12,106 bases of DNA from Xanthobacteraceae bacterium (GCA_030037185.1 JASHRR010000836.1:1-12106); one strand, 5' to 3'. Positions 1 to 6,400 are shown, counted from the stretch's first letter. Translations and numbers: made by a program. Notes: generated by a model not told the origin, from the sequence alone.

Positions 1-667
1 ACCCGATCTCGACGATCTGCCGTGGCCGACTGTCAACCTGTTCCATTGCGCCGCCCGCCGGATCGAGCACGAACTTGACGACAAGAGAGCGCCCAGAAAG
101 TGCCGCCAGAAGGAGCAGGACGGCCCGGAAATCCGCGCGGTCGAGCTCGAACGCCGCCTCGCACAAGGGCCTCACTCTCGTCGAACGGCGCGACGCCATG
201 GAGCTCTTGCGCGATCACGCCGCGGAACTCTACGCGCACCACACCGGCTCAGCCTGGCGCCCGTGTACCGGCTCGATGGTCGACCACCACACCTTCACGG
301 CGGACGATGGTAGACAGCCGCGACTTCCTCGCCGTCAAGCGCCAACGAGACCGAGGCGCTGCTGCCGGCCGGCCCTAAGGTCGCGTTCACCGGCGGTCTC
401 GACTTCAACCACCATCGCGCCATCTGGGACCGGCTCGACCACGTTCACGCCAAGCATCCCGGCATGGTCCGGCTCCACGGCGGCAGCCCGAAGGGCGCCG
501 AGCGCATCGTCGCCACCTGGGCCAATGCTCGCAAAGTCGCCCAGCTCGCCTTCATGCCTGATTGGACCCGCACGCCAAGGCCGCACCATTCCGGCGCAAC
601 GACCAGATGCGTGATACCGATCAGGGTCATCGTGTTCCCGGGCTCCGGCATCTCCGCGGCTGATTGA
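1..667 (+). pseudogene. DUF2493 (SLOG-like) protein gene, 5'-cut by window edge and multiply frameshifted
   Basis: The + strand encodes recognisable pieces of a DUF2493 domain protein (YspA/cpYpsA-related SLOG fold, presumed nucleotide or ligand binding, often on rhizobial accessory elements), but never in one frame. A helical segment with DLPWPTVNLFHCAARRIEHE runs in frame 2 from about position 11. Near 165 the reading moves to frame 0 (LTLVERRDAMELLRDHAAEL). Near 305 it moves to frame 1 (DSRDFLAVKR) and near 336 back to frame 2 (VAFTGGLDFNHHRAIWDRLD, then LHGGSPKGAER, the domain core). Around 571-613 the homologous residues (HAKAAPFRRNDQM) are in frame 1, and IRVIVFPGSGI returns in frame 2 before TGA at 665-667. 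The usual C-terminal stretch after PGSGI is absent. At least five indels make function very unlikely. Family assignment is from motif recall; the true 5' end lies outside the window. Confidence 0.82.
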
Positions 668-671
668 AAAT

Positions 672-857
672 GACATCGCGTACTATAATGTTGTTGAGGG
701 GAACATTCTGTTGACCATAGGGGAGGCTGAGGAGTTAGGCCAAGCTGCGGCGGCTAATGAACGTGTGAATTCGGAATGCCCGATAACCCTAGTCACATCC
801 ATTCTGATAATTGAGGTGGAAACCATAGGTCGCATCTGCCATAGCCTGCGAGTGTAG
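672..857 (+). other. Open frame without a normal start; possible gene remnant
   Basis: Frame 0 stays open from inside the preceding pseudogene through TAG at 855-857 and reads about 61 codons after position 672 (NDIAYYNVVEGNILLTIGEA and onward, with TLVTSILIIEVETIGRI near the end). It has no ATG, and no GTG/TTG with a convincing ribosome site near its beginning. Base composition is less GC-rich than the neighbours. The opposite strand is also open here (683-895), with codons aligned to this frame, so I cannot say which strand once coded. I recognise no family. It may be the 3' end of a foreign gene joined to the broken DUF2493 gene, or noncoding. Confidence 0.25.
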
Positions 858-1009
858 ATCAAACTGGATGCCGAACGCCGACGGGCGCCGCCCATAAGCC
901 GAGCGCCGGCGGGCTCTGGTGCAACCGGTACGCAAAAGTTGCCACCATCGCGGCGACCCCCACCTGGCCGGTGAGGCGGTCGCCTCGACGATTGAATTGA
1001 ACTATCTTG

Positions 1010-1015
1010 GGAGGA
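1010..1015 (+). promoter_or_regulatory. Ribosome binding site that decides the GTG start of the 94-aa exported protein
   Basis: GGAGGA six bases before GTG 1022. It favours the GTG over the TTG at 1007, which would lie upstream of this site. Confidence 0.6.
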
Positions 1016-1021
1016 AAGGCT

Positions 1022-1306
1022 GTGAAATCGTTGATGATCCTGTTCTCGACATGTTTCGTCGCGTTGCTGTTCGATGTGGCACTGGCTCTATCGCAAACAG
1101 CGCGGCTCTCACCGGCTGAAAGCGCGGCCCACAGGCAGGCGATGGACAAGTGCCAGGAGCTTTATGGGGGGTTCCGGGGCGCGTTGGGACGAGATCGATA
1201 CGCCTACATTGAGCGGTGCTTCAAGGATTTGACGGGCAAGTATCCGTTCGAAGTCAACATCAACTGCACCCTGGTTGCGCGCGTCGGCGAACGTCGCGGT
1301 TGCTGA
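1022..1306 (+). CDS. Small exported Cys-containing hypothetical protein (94 aa)
   Basis: Start chosen at GTG 1022 because GGAGGA at 1010-1015 sits six bases upstream; a TTG at 1007 in the same frame lacks such a site. Residues 1-24 form a signal peptide: K2, a hydrophobic core (LMILFSTCFVALLF), and possible cleavage after ALA (20-22) or ALS (22-24). The mature part of about 70 residues is polar and contains Cys44, Cys66, Cys82 and the C-terminal Cys94, enough for two disulfides and consistent with a periplasmic location. A segment YIERCFKDLTGKYP lies in the middle. I do not recognise a named domain; it resembles the many small secreted hypothetical proteins of Bradyrhizobiaceae. It stands alone: decayed sequence upstream and 303 bp to the next gene. 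The clean ribosome site, signal peptide and Cys pattern argue that it is real. Confidence 0.72.
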   Translation: MKSLMILFSTCFVALLFDVALALSQTARLSPAESAAHRQAMDKCQELYGGFRGALGRDRYAYIERCFKDLTGKYPFEVNINCTLVARVGERRGC

Positions 1307-1609
1307 TTTCGACAGGTTCTCACACGAAATTCGGCCGCCGCCCGACCGCCCCGGCACCGACCCCAGGCGCATTGACGGCCGAATTCCTCAGCCACTCAGC
1401 GGCAATCAAGAGGCGGCCGTCGGATCGCCCCGGCTTGTTTTCACGATCACCGCCGGTCACCGGCAACCGCTTCCTATCGAAGCGCCCGGCAAAAGCTCCG
1501 CGTCTTGCGCCTTAGCAAAGCAGAACGCCGCGAACAGTTGAACCTTAAACCAGGCGATGGCGACACATCGATAGCGACGCTCGCCCACGCAGCACAAGGA
1601 GACGCAACG
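1307..1609. other. 303-bp intergenic gap, no gene seen
   Basis: No frame here has a start with a ribosome site and protein-like composition. Positions 1479-1511 hold one copy of an imperfect repeat found again near 1923-1953 (listed separately). I see no clear terminator for the upstream gene and no consensus promoter for the downstream one. Confidence 0.5.
1479..1511 (+). repeat. Imperfect direct repeat, copy 1
   Basis: About 30 bases beginning GAAGCGC, followed by a GCAAAA run, GCTCC and CTT. They match the segment at 1923-1953 in the same order with several substitutions and one inserted A. The two copies bracket the small membrane protein gene at 1610-1870. Found by eye; the match could be chance. 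Confidence 0.35.
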
Positions 1610-1870
1610 ATGACGCCGGCACAAATGGATGCCGAAATCGCGACGTTGATTCGGCAGCAGCAGGAAAATCAGAAAAAGCGCCGGCTGCGGTGGGGATTGG
1701 GGCTCGGGGTGGTGAGCTCAATTCTGGGTGTAGTGAGTATCGCGCTTAGGATGATGGCGATGGGCGAGGACCATCCTCCACCGATGATCATCTCGCTTAT
1801 GCCTCTGTTTGTCATTCTTCCTGCCATGGCGGCGCTGGTACGAGAAAGAAAAGGCCGGCTTTCGCAGTGA
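1610..1870 (+). CDS. Small two-helix inner-membrane protein (86 aa), function unknown
   Basis: ATG 1610 is preceded by AAGGAG at 1596-1601 with an eight-base spacer, so it is preferred over upstream in-frame TTG codons. Residues 1-27 are hydrophilic and helix-prone (QMDAEIATLIRQQQENQKKR), ending in a basic patch. Residues about 28-50 and 58-77 are hydrophobic and predicted to cross the membrane, joined by a short loop containing MGEDHPPP. The tail RERKGRLSQ is basic. By the positive-inside rule both ends should face the cytoplasm, with the acidic/Pro loop in the periplasm. I recognise no family. It lies between two imperfect direct repeats (1479-1511 and 1923-1953) and shares no operon with its neighbours, which are about 300 bp away upstream and a decayed region downstream. 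Confidence 0.72.
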   Translation: MTPAQMDAEIATLIRQQQENQKKRRLRWGLGLGVVSSILGVVSIALRMMAMGEDHPPPMIISLMPLFVILPAMAALVRERKGRLSQ

Positions 1871-2329
1871 GGCACGCGCAACCCGCGCGCCGCGCAACAC
1901 TGATCACGCACTCCCAACAGACGAAGCGCTCCGCAAAAAGCTCCACGCCTTCCCGGCTTGGTGAAGCATAACACCACGAACTCCCTGTCATCGCGGGGTA
2001 CGGAGTGCGTCGCTATCGCCGCCGATAGGGCCGCCGCAGCGCTGTATATCCTCGCCATTCATAAGGCCCCGCAAGCTTCTGTATGGTGGCGCCACTTCCT
2101 CTGGAGATCGCCGCCGGTGATTTCCTTGCGGCGGTCATGGCACGCCCCTCCCAGAGCCGCATCTCGCCGCGCCCGGTGTCAGCCTCGTGGACCCTCCGGC
2201 CGCGGTGCATGGCGTCAGTCGAGGAGGACTATCAAGATAGTCGCGAGGTGTTTCGCGCGCCGCTCCCGATGGCAATACTCTGATGATAGTTTCCCCAGAC
2301 TTGCTCGCCACTCGCAGGTACGAAAACTG
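1871..2329. other. Gene-poor region, no supportable coding sequence
   Basis: Several frames on both strands are open for 60 to 140 codons, but none has a ribosome site, a recognisable motif or balanced composition; the open frames are rich in Arg, Ala and Ser, as expected of GC-rich noncoding or decayed DNA. Apart from the repeat copy at 1923-1953 I see nothing specific. Confidence 0.5.
1923..1953 (+). repeat. Imperfect direct repeat, copy 2
   Basis: Partner of 1479-1511, with the same order of blocks (GAAGCGC, GCAAAAA, GCTCC, CCTT). It lies 53 bp after the stop of the 86-aa membrane protein gene. Confidence 0.35.
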
Positions 2330-2480
2330 AGACTACGATGTGCGCTTCGAGCCGGCGCGCCGGCGATGCGGATGCCAAGCGGGCAGAGATGATGCCGCGG
2401 TGGCGCTGGCTCGCAAACTCGCCGTCATTATGCATCGGATGCTGGCCGATGGCACGCCGTTCACGACCCAGCCAGCGTAG
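2330..2480 (+). pseudogene. IS110-family transposase, C-terminal remnant
   Basis: Positions 2388-2480 in frame 0 encode AVALARKLAVIMHRMLADG followed by TPFTTQPA and TAG. This is the typical C-terminal helix of one group of IS110-family (DEDD) transposases, whose members end in variants of KVALARKLAVILHRML-DGT-F. Just upstream, the expected continuation appears in other frames: AMRM in frame 0 and AKRAEMM in frame 1 (from 2374), indicating at least two indels. No catalytic RuvC-like DEDD domain is visible upstream, so this is only the worn 3' end of an insertion sequence. Terminal repeats could not be defined; IS110 elements usually lack long inverted repeats. Confidence 0.6.
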
Positions 2481-2698
2481 CGCAGGTTGTCGCGCCGAAA
2501 ACACCGAAGAAGGACCTGCCAGCAGTTTGGTTCACTGCGGCGGTACGTGCACCTGAAGGCAAGGCGAAGTCGGTCGGCTGGGGAAGGTATCGAGCGGTCA
2601 CGTGCGGCGCCGACTTCACCGCCGCGCATCCACAAGGCGAACATCAATGCAGAATGAGCGGGTGTCATTTCTGCCCAAAGGTCCATTAATCCGCCGTG

Positions 2699-3493
2699 CT
2701 AATAAAGCCCGGGTGTCGCGCCACCGTCGACCGCGATGGCGGTGCCCTGGATGTGGCGTGCGCGTTCGGCGCATAGGAACAGCGCCACCGCCGCGATGTC
2801 ATCCGGTTCGCCAAGGCGGCGCAATCCGTCCTTGGCGAGCATTTCACGTTCCAACTCTTCGACCGAACGGCCGCTCGCGGCGGCCCGCTGCGCGAGAAGC
2901 TTATGGGTGCGCTCGGTGTCAGTCGTGCCCGGATGGATGACATTGACGTTCACGCCGTCACGCTTGCCAAGTTGGGCGAGGCCCTTGGAGAAATTCGCCA
3001 TCGCGGCGTTGACCGATCCGCCGATCAGAAAATCGGAACCTGGCGTGCGCGCGGCGCTGCCGATAATGTTCACCACATGGCCTTGCGCCTCCGCGAGCAT
3101 CGGCCATAGGAGACGCGTCATGCGCACGCAGCCGAAAAGTTTCAACGCGTAGCCGTCGATCCAGGCGGAGTCCGGAAGGTCGAGAAAGTTGCCGGCTTGG
3201 GTCGCGCCGGCATTATTAACCAGGATGTCGCAGCGCTTGCAGCGCTCGCGTACCGCGGCGGCGACTGCTTCGCAACCGGCGAGTTCGCGCAGGTCGGCCG
3301 CGACCGTCACTGGTTCGAGAACGCGTGGTCCGCTACTCTCGGCGATGGCCATGCTGACAGCGGCGAGGTTTTGCGCCGAGGAAGCGGCAAGCACAGTCCG
3401 CGCGCCTTCTCGCGCAAATGCCGCCGCGATGGCGCGGCCGATGCCGCGGCTGCCGCCGGTAACGACCACGACCTTGCCGTCGAATTCTCCCAT
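2699..3493 (-). CDS. SDR-family oxidoreductase with altered catalytic site (264 aa)
   Basis: Rossmann-fold short-chain dehydrogenase of normal classical length. Visible motifs: cofactor loop TGGSRGIG at 12-19, acidic AADL at 66-69, NNAG at 93-96, the strand NIIGS with Ser146, the HPGT turn at 187-190 and VDGG near the C-terminus. The usual YxxxK, expected about 13 residues after Ser146, is missing: the stretch reads FLIGGSVNAAMANFSKG, so the Tyr and Lys positions hold Gly159 and Asn162/Ala163. The Asn usually found before the active-site Ser is Lys118 (ALKLFG). A known SDR subfamily with NAA in place of the Lys region looks like this, so it is probably natural rather than a mutation. Substrate unknown. 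ATG at 3493 has only a weak GGGGG upstream. No operon partner; both flanks are decayed. Confidence 0.88.
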   Translation of the reverse strand: MGEFDGKVVVVTGGSRGIGRAIAAAFAREGARTVLAASSAQNLAAVSMAIAESSGPRVLEPVTVAADLRELAGCEAVAAAVRERCKRCDILVNNAGATQAGNFLDLPDSAWIDGYALKLFGCVRMTRLLWPMLAEAQGHVVNIIGSAARTPGSDFLIGGSVNAAMANFSKGLAQLGKRDGVNVNVIHPGTTDTERTHKLLAQRAAASGRSVEELEREMLAKDGLRRLGEPDDIAAVALFLCAERARHIQGTAIAVDGGATPGLY

Positions 3494-3920
3494 GGCGGAC
3501 CCCCGTGCTTATGCCAATTTGCTGCTGGCTCGCAGCGTCACCGAAGCCGATTTCATGAAAGCAAGCAACACCGGATCGACATCTCCTTCGGTGTGATGGT
3601 ACCCCGAGCAGGGCCCGGGGCGGCGTGAGGGCCCGGGCCGGCAGCCTGAGGCAGCACGCGAGCGCCGACCGCAGCGGCCGCCTTCCGGAGGCCGGCGCCG
3701 GTTGTTCGTCTTGCGAGGAACGAGGCGACCGTCTGCGCAAGGTCAAACCTTCGAGCAACCGCCATCCATCGTCTGTGATCTGGACGAGAGCGGCCTCGAT
3801 TTTCGAGTCCACGCAGTGCTTCTGAGGTCTCAATCCGTACCGTTGCGATTTGCTGCCGATAAGATCGGCAATCGTCTCAGGCATGAATCCGAGAGCATGC
3901 AAAGCATTCACGCCACAGCC
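3494..3920. other. Decayed region between the SDR gene and the ligase remnant
   Basis: No intact gene is supported. On the minus strand a frame continuing from the ligase remnant reads through HALGFMPETIADLIGSK and KIEAALVQITDDGWRLLEG (about 3730-3915), which looks protein-like, but I do not recognise it and it has no credible start. Next to the SDR start, the minus strand also holds a short open end (DVDPVLLAFMKSASVTLRA, about 3522-3580) that looks like the C-terminus of a lost gene. A GC-rich direct repeat sits at 3611-3637. Confidence 0.45.
3611..3637. repeat. Two copies of GGGCCCGGG, possible hairpin
   Basis: GGGCCCGGG occurs at 3611-3619 and 3629-3637. Because GGGCCC is self-complementary, the copies can pair as a six-base GC stem with a 12-base loop. 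There is no T-run, so it is not a standard intrinsic terminator. It lies upstream of the SDR gene (which runs leftward). Confidence 0.4.
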
Positions 3921-4230
3921 CGCGAAGGCGTAGAGAATCCCGGTTCGAGCGGCCTTCCGACGGAACAACTCCTCGAACCCTGACAAGCCCCGTCAGGCTC
4001 GAGCGTCACCGCCTCGCCGTCAATCGTGAGGCTTTCTGACCTTGATCCGCTCGGCTGCAGTCGCAATCGCCGCCAGTCGCACCGTCCAGTGGCGTTGCGG
4101 CCGTAAAGTCCTACTGCGGAGCGGATCCCGGCTGACGATAATTTGGTTGAAAGACCCAATCGGTGCGGGAAGGCGGTTTTGCCGCTAAGACCGGCTGGGC
4201 GATGATGAAGCCGGCCGGAAGAGGCTTGAT
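3921..4230 (-). pseudogene. ATP-dependent DNA ligase (LigD-like ligase domain), frameshifted N-terminal fragment
   Basis: Read leftward from about 4230, the minus strand gives KPLPAGFIIAQPVLAAKPPS and TDWVF, the typical opening of rhizobial ATP-dependent ligases of the LigD type. Then, in shifting frames, come GLYGRNAT (about 4120-4100), TVRLAAIATAAERIKV, ESLTIDGEAVTLEPDG (about 4035-3985) and GFEELFRRKAARTGILYAF (ending near 3921). The order and spacing match the nucleotidyltransferase domain, including the conserved IDGE motif. The segment that should hold the nucleotidylated Lys (K-x-D-G, in EIKHDGYR) instead reads QPNYRQPG, so the active-site lysine is lost. Everything after LYAF (motif IV onward, the OB domain) is absent. 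Such ligases work in Ku-dependent end joining; this copy cannot. At least three frame changes. Its 5' end abuts the start region of the divergent gene at 4231. Confidence 0.72.
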
Positions 4231-4872
4231 ATGCTGGTCTTTAAAAACTACTTGTTACGGCATTGCGCGTTTGGAACCGTTCACATCCGGAGAAGTCATG
4301 TGCTGAAGACTTTTGGATCTGTGCTGCTGGTGGCCTCCGGATTGTCGATCACGGCCGCCCCGGTGCACGCGTTGCAGATCGTGGTTACGCAAGTGGACAG
4401 GAACACTGACGGGTCCATGACCTACCACTTCGTCGTGAGGACGGATCAGGGCGAGACTTTAACGCCGGGCGAGTCGAAAGAGACCAGTGATTTCGTGACC
4501 GTGTACAATTTTTATGGCCTCGTTGACGGATCGGTAAAATCGCCGGCGGGCTGGGAATTCTCGTCCGAAGAGTTCGGCCGAACCCCGTATTGGAATGGAT
4601 ACCCGCTGGTATTGCCAGTTGATGTTCCGGGTACGCCTAATCTGACCTGGACGGTGACGAAGCCGGTCGCCGCGGGGGCGCAGATCGACGGTTTCACAGC
4701 GACCACCCGCGTGAGCGGCATGGTGTACGGAGAGTACACAGCGCAAGTCACGCGCGAGTCGCCTCCTATCAAAGGCGCAGCTGCCGGAACGCCGGCGGCG
4801 GAGGCTTTAGTGTCCAAACAGGCTCTTATCGGCTGGCTGGTGACACCGAGCTTCCTCGCTGACCAGAAGTAA
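4231..4872 (+). CDS. Exported protein resembling PEP-CTERM-type surface proteins, no sorting tail (213 aa)
   Basis: Two starts compete. ATG 4231 has GAGG six bases upstream and gives 213 aa. GTG 4300 has GGAG at 4289-4292 with a seven-base spacer and gives 190 aa beginning VLKTFGSVLLVASGLS, an ideal signal peptide with cleavage after VHA (residue 47 of the long form). I give the longer form but think the GTG start biologically more natural. The mature domain is beta-rich and Thr/Gly/Pro-rich, with DFVTVYNFYGLVDGSVKSPA, GWEFSS, and PGTPNLTWTV near 133-142. This pattern is common in short secreted proteins that carry a PEP-CTERM anchor. Here the C-terminus (ALIGWLVTPSFLADQK) has neither the PEP motif nor a hydrophobic segment plus Arg cluster, so the protein is probably released or periplasmic. 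No Cys in the mature part. Function unknown. Confidence 0.78.
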   Translation: MLVFKNYLLRHCAFGTVHIRRSHVLKTFGSVLLVASGLSITAAPVHALQIVVTQVDRNTDGSMTYHFVVRTDQGETLTPGESKETSDFVTVYNFYGLVDGSVKSPAGWEFSSEEFGRTPYWNGYPLVLPVDVPGTPNLTWTVTKPVAAGAQIDGFTATTRVSGMVYGEYTAQVTRESPPIKGAAAGTPAAEALVSKQALIGWLVTPSFLADQK

Positions 4873-4981
4873 TAGCAGCCGCTAAGTGGGATGGTGACCG
4901 CCCGCAGGTGCGCACGCAACTTGCCCCGTCACCTCCGACTCGGGCGCGGTGGTCGGCCCGGTACGGTGCCACCCACTCGGT
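4873..4981. other. Intergenic tail after the exported protein gene
   Basis: Short spacer with no recognisable gene. No hairpin followed by a T-run was found after the TAA at 4870-4872. Confidence 0.4.
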
Positions 4982-5203
4982 CTACCATTTCTGGTAGGCA
5001 CCGAAGACTTCCGGGGTGAGTCGGGCGGCGGAATCACTTGACCGAGATCGACGAACCGGTATTGCCCCTTGGGCGCCCAAAATGCGGTTTGAAATTCCAT
5101 CTCGCCCGCTGATTTTGAAAACGACCGGAATACTTATTTGCGAGGCTGTTGAGGGGGCGTTTCGCCTCGCCAACTCCAATGGACCCGTTGGTCGTGGTGT
5201 CAT
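4982..5203 (-). CDS. Possible 73-aa protein overlapping the upstream stop (ATGA); uncertain
   Basis: On the minus strand an ATG at 5203-5201 overlaps the TGA of the 112-aa gene as ATGA, an arrangement typical of translational coupling, and opens 73 codons to TAG at 4984-4982. The product would begin MTPRPTGPLELARRNAPS, contain ISIPVVFKISGRDGIS, and end RLTPEVFGAYQKW. It has no signal peptide, Cys or known motif. All three minus-strand frames are partly open here (another frame reads EMEFQTAFWAPKGQYRFVDL), so this may instead be one decayed gene spread over several frames. I recognise neither version. Confidence 0.3.
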   Translation of the reverse strand: MTPRPTGPLELARRNAPSTASQISIPVVFKISGRDGISNRILGAQGAIPVRRSRSSDSAARLTPEVFGAYQKW

Positions 5204-5538
5204 TTATCGCCTTTGTTGTCATCCTCCTCGTCATTGCGACATGGTGGCAGCAAGAAGTCTTCCAGCGTGCCCATACCAAACCGAAGCCTACGATCCCGCA
5301 TCTTCGCTTCCGCCTCCGTTTCCTTTAGATATGCCAGATAGCATTTCACGAAGTCCGCAAGCGGTCCGCGCTTGTCCTTGTATTCCTTGCTAATTTCCTC
5401 ATCCAGCACTTCAAGCAGACTAACCGGAAGCTTGTCGAGCAAATGCAAGGCGGAGAAGAGGCGTTCGTAGGCAGCGTTCACCTTGCGGATTTCGGGGGTA
5501 CTCAACGCAATTGACGCGTTTAATTCGATATTTCCCAT
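5200..5538 (-). CDS. 112-aa helical hypothetical protein under an EcfG-type promoter
   Basis: ATG at 5538 has a strong ribosome site (GGGGAG, 5551-5546 on the minus strand, seven-base spacer). The protein is soluble, charged and almost entirely helix-prone: an N-terminal part with STPEIRKVNAAYERLFSALH, a middle LLEVLDEEISKEYKDKRG, a Lys/Glu/Arg-rich stretch KETEAEAKMRDRRLRFGMG, and an acidic hydrophilic tail (NDEEDDNKGDK). No signal peptide or membrane helix; one Cys near residue 65 and one near 100. I do not recognise the family. Upstream at 5598-5574 lies a perfect GGAAC-N16-CGTT element, 36 bases before the ATG, so expression under general stress is a specific, testable expectation. Downstream, an ATGA overlap may couple it to a 73-aa ORF. 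Its identity as a real gene is well supported by promoter, ribosome site and composition. Confidence 0.82.
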   Translation of the reverse strand: MGNIELNASIALSTPEIRKVNAAYERLFSALHLLDKLPVSLLEVLDEEISKEYKDKRGPLADFVKCYLAYLKETEAEAKMRDRRLRFGMGTLEDFLLPPCRNDEEDDNKGDK

Positions 5539-5573
5539 TATTTTTCTCCCCGAATGACCCCTCCCAGCTCCCT

Positions 5574-5598
5574 AACGAATTACCGCTATTGGGGTTCC
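5574..5598 (-). promoter_or_regulatory. EcfG (general stress sigma factor)-type promoter for the 112-aa gene
   Basis: On the minus strand GGAAC (5598-5594) and CGTT (5577-5574) are separated by exactly 16 bases, the alphaproteobacterial EcfG/RpoE2 consensus GGAAC-N16/17-CGTT. The -10 element ends 36 bases before the ATG at 5538, leaving a leader of roughly 28 bases that contains the GGGGAG ribosome site. Orientation, spacing and position all fit. Confidence 0.7.
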
Positions 5599-5812
5599 AT
5601 TCCCTCTCTCCTGGAATGATTTCCTATCAACCGATCATGGGCGATGCCGACTGGGCCGGATACCGAACCAATGAGTTGTCGCGACGGCGCGAATCGGGCT
5701 TCGAATGATGCCGCCGTTTCTCCCCTAGGATTCGGCCGAGTAGAAGATACCCGGCGAGATACGGCGGGTTTTCCCTCGGTACGGCTCCAGGGGCCCTCAG
5801 CTCCGGTTCGCG
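5599..5812. other. Spacer between the stress-type promoter and the BlaI remnant
   Basis: Open frames on the + strand (within 5511-5835) overlap here but lack ribosome sites and recognisable motifs. Nothing else seen. Confidence 0.4.
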
Positions 5813-6353
5813 TTATATTGTCCGCGTCGCGGTAGGGACGCGAGTTACCTCGCGCCCCCGCGCAGGTCCGTACGTACAGTTGATACGGCTCCTACCTCGG
5901 GTGTTTGACGCGAAACGCTGATTAGGCCATGGGTGAAGGATTAGCTGCGCCAACATCATCGCGCACCGGGCCTTCTTGGCTTTCTCGATGTTCTCCCTGA
6001 GCGTATCAAGCTGGCGCCGATCGAACATCCGGGCATCGATCATGCCAGCCAGCACTCGTCCACCGATCCGTTGCACAACCGGTCGACGATGCGGCGGACC
6101 GCCTTGGCGGCGACACGTCCCCCGCGCCTCGGTCGCCTGAAAACACATTGGCGCGGCGGTCGACCGTATGGGTCACGTAGCGCTTTTCTTCCAGCCGTCG
6201 CAGGACAGTCCGCACCGTTTCCTTCCACCGCCGGGGCAACTCTTCGCGCACGGCTTCGGCCGCCATCGAGCGCCCCGCCCAGATGAGCTGCATCACTGCG
6301 TGCTCCAGTTCGCCCAGATCCTGAAACGTCTCGTCCGCCACTACTTGCTCCAT
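5813..6353 (-). pseudogene. BlaI/MecI/CopY-family winged-helix repressor, frameshifted
   Basis: From ATG 6353 the minus strand encodes an intact N-terminal winged helix of about 70 residues: LGELEHAVMQLIWAGRSMAA (13-32), then VRTVLRRLEEKRYVTHTVDR, the recognition and wing region. After NVF (near 6139) the frame must change three times to follow the family: QATEARG, then RVAAKAVRRIVDRLCNGSVD, then VLAGMIDARMFDRRQLDTLR with ENIEKAKKARC, which is the dimerisation part. Homology ends near 5960; the last frame stays open to TAA at 5813. Without correction, translation stops after 115 aa with a non-family tail, keeping the DNA-binding part but losing the dimer helices. BlaI-type repressors usually control a neighbouring M56/BlaR sensor protease or beta-lactamase gene; none is present. 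A sequencing error cannot be excluded, but three shifts favour decay. A palindromic candidate operator lies at 6386-6400. Confidence 0.75.
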
Positions 6354-6385
6354 TAAGCTTACTCTGTTCCAGATCCTCGCGTCAC

Positions 6386-6400
6386 GTTACTTTACGTAAC
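6386..6400. promoter_or_regulatory. Candidate operator of the BlaI-type repressor (GTTAC-N5-GTAAC)
   Basis: A perfect inverted repeat GTTAC-TTTAC-GTAAC lies 33 bp upstream of the repressor start and is flanked by two direct CGTCACG copies (6380-6386 and 6405-6411). BlaI/CopY-family repressors bind short TAC...GTA-type palindromes in their own promoters, so autoregulation is the natural reading. The assignment is inference from position and symmetry. Confidence 0.5.

Noticed and set aside
2647..2690. Possible dispersed repeat seen near the SDR stop
   Set aside because: It vaguely resembles short repetitive elements of Bradyrhizobium, but I could not match it with confidence.
3189..3628. Two + strand open frames of 135 and 143 codons
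   Set aside because: Antisense to the SDR gene, whose motifs are unambiguous; Arg/Ala/Ser-rich composition typical of shadow frames.
4264..4285. GGAAC near 4273 followed by CGTT, in front of the GTG start of the exported protein
   Set aside because: The boxes are adjacent rather than 16-17 bases apart.
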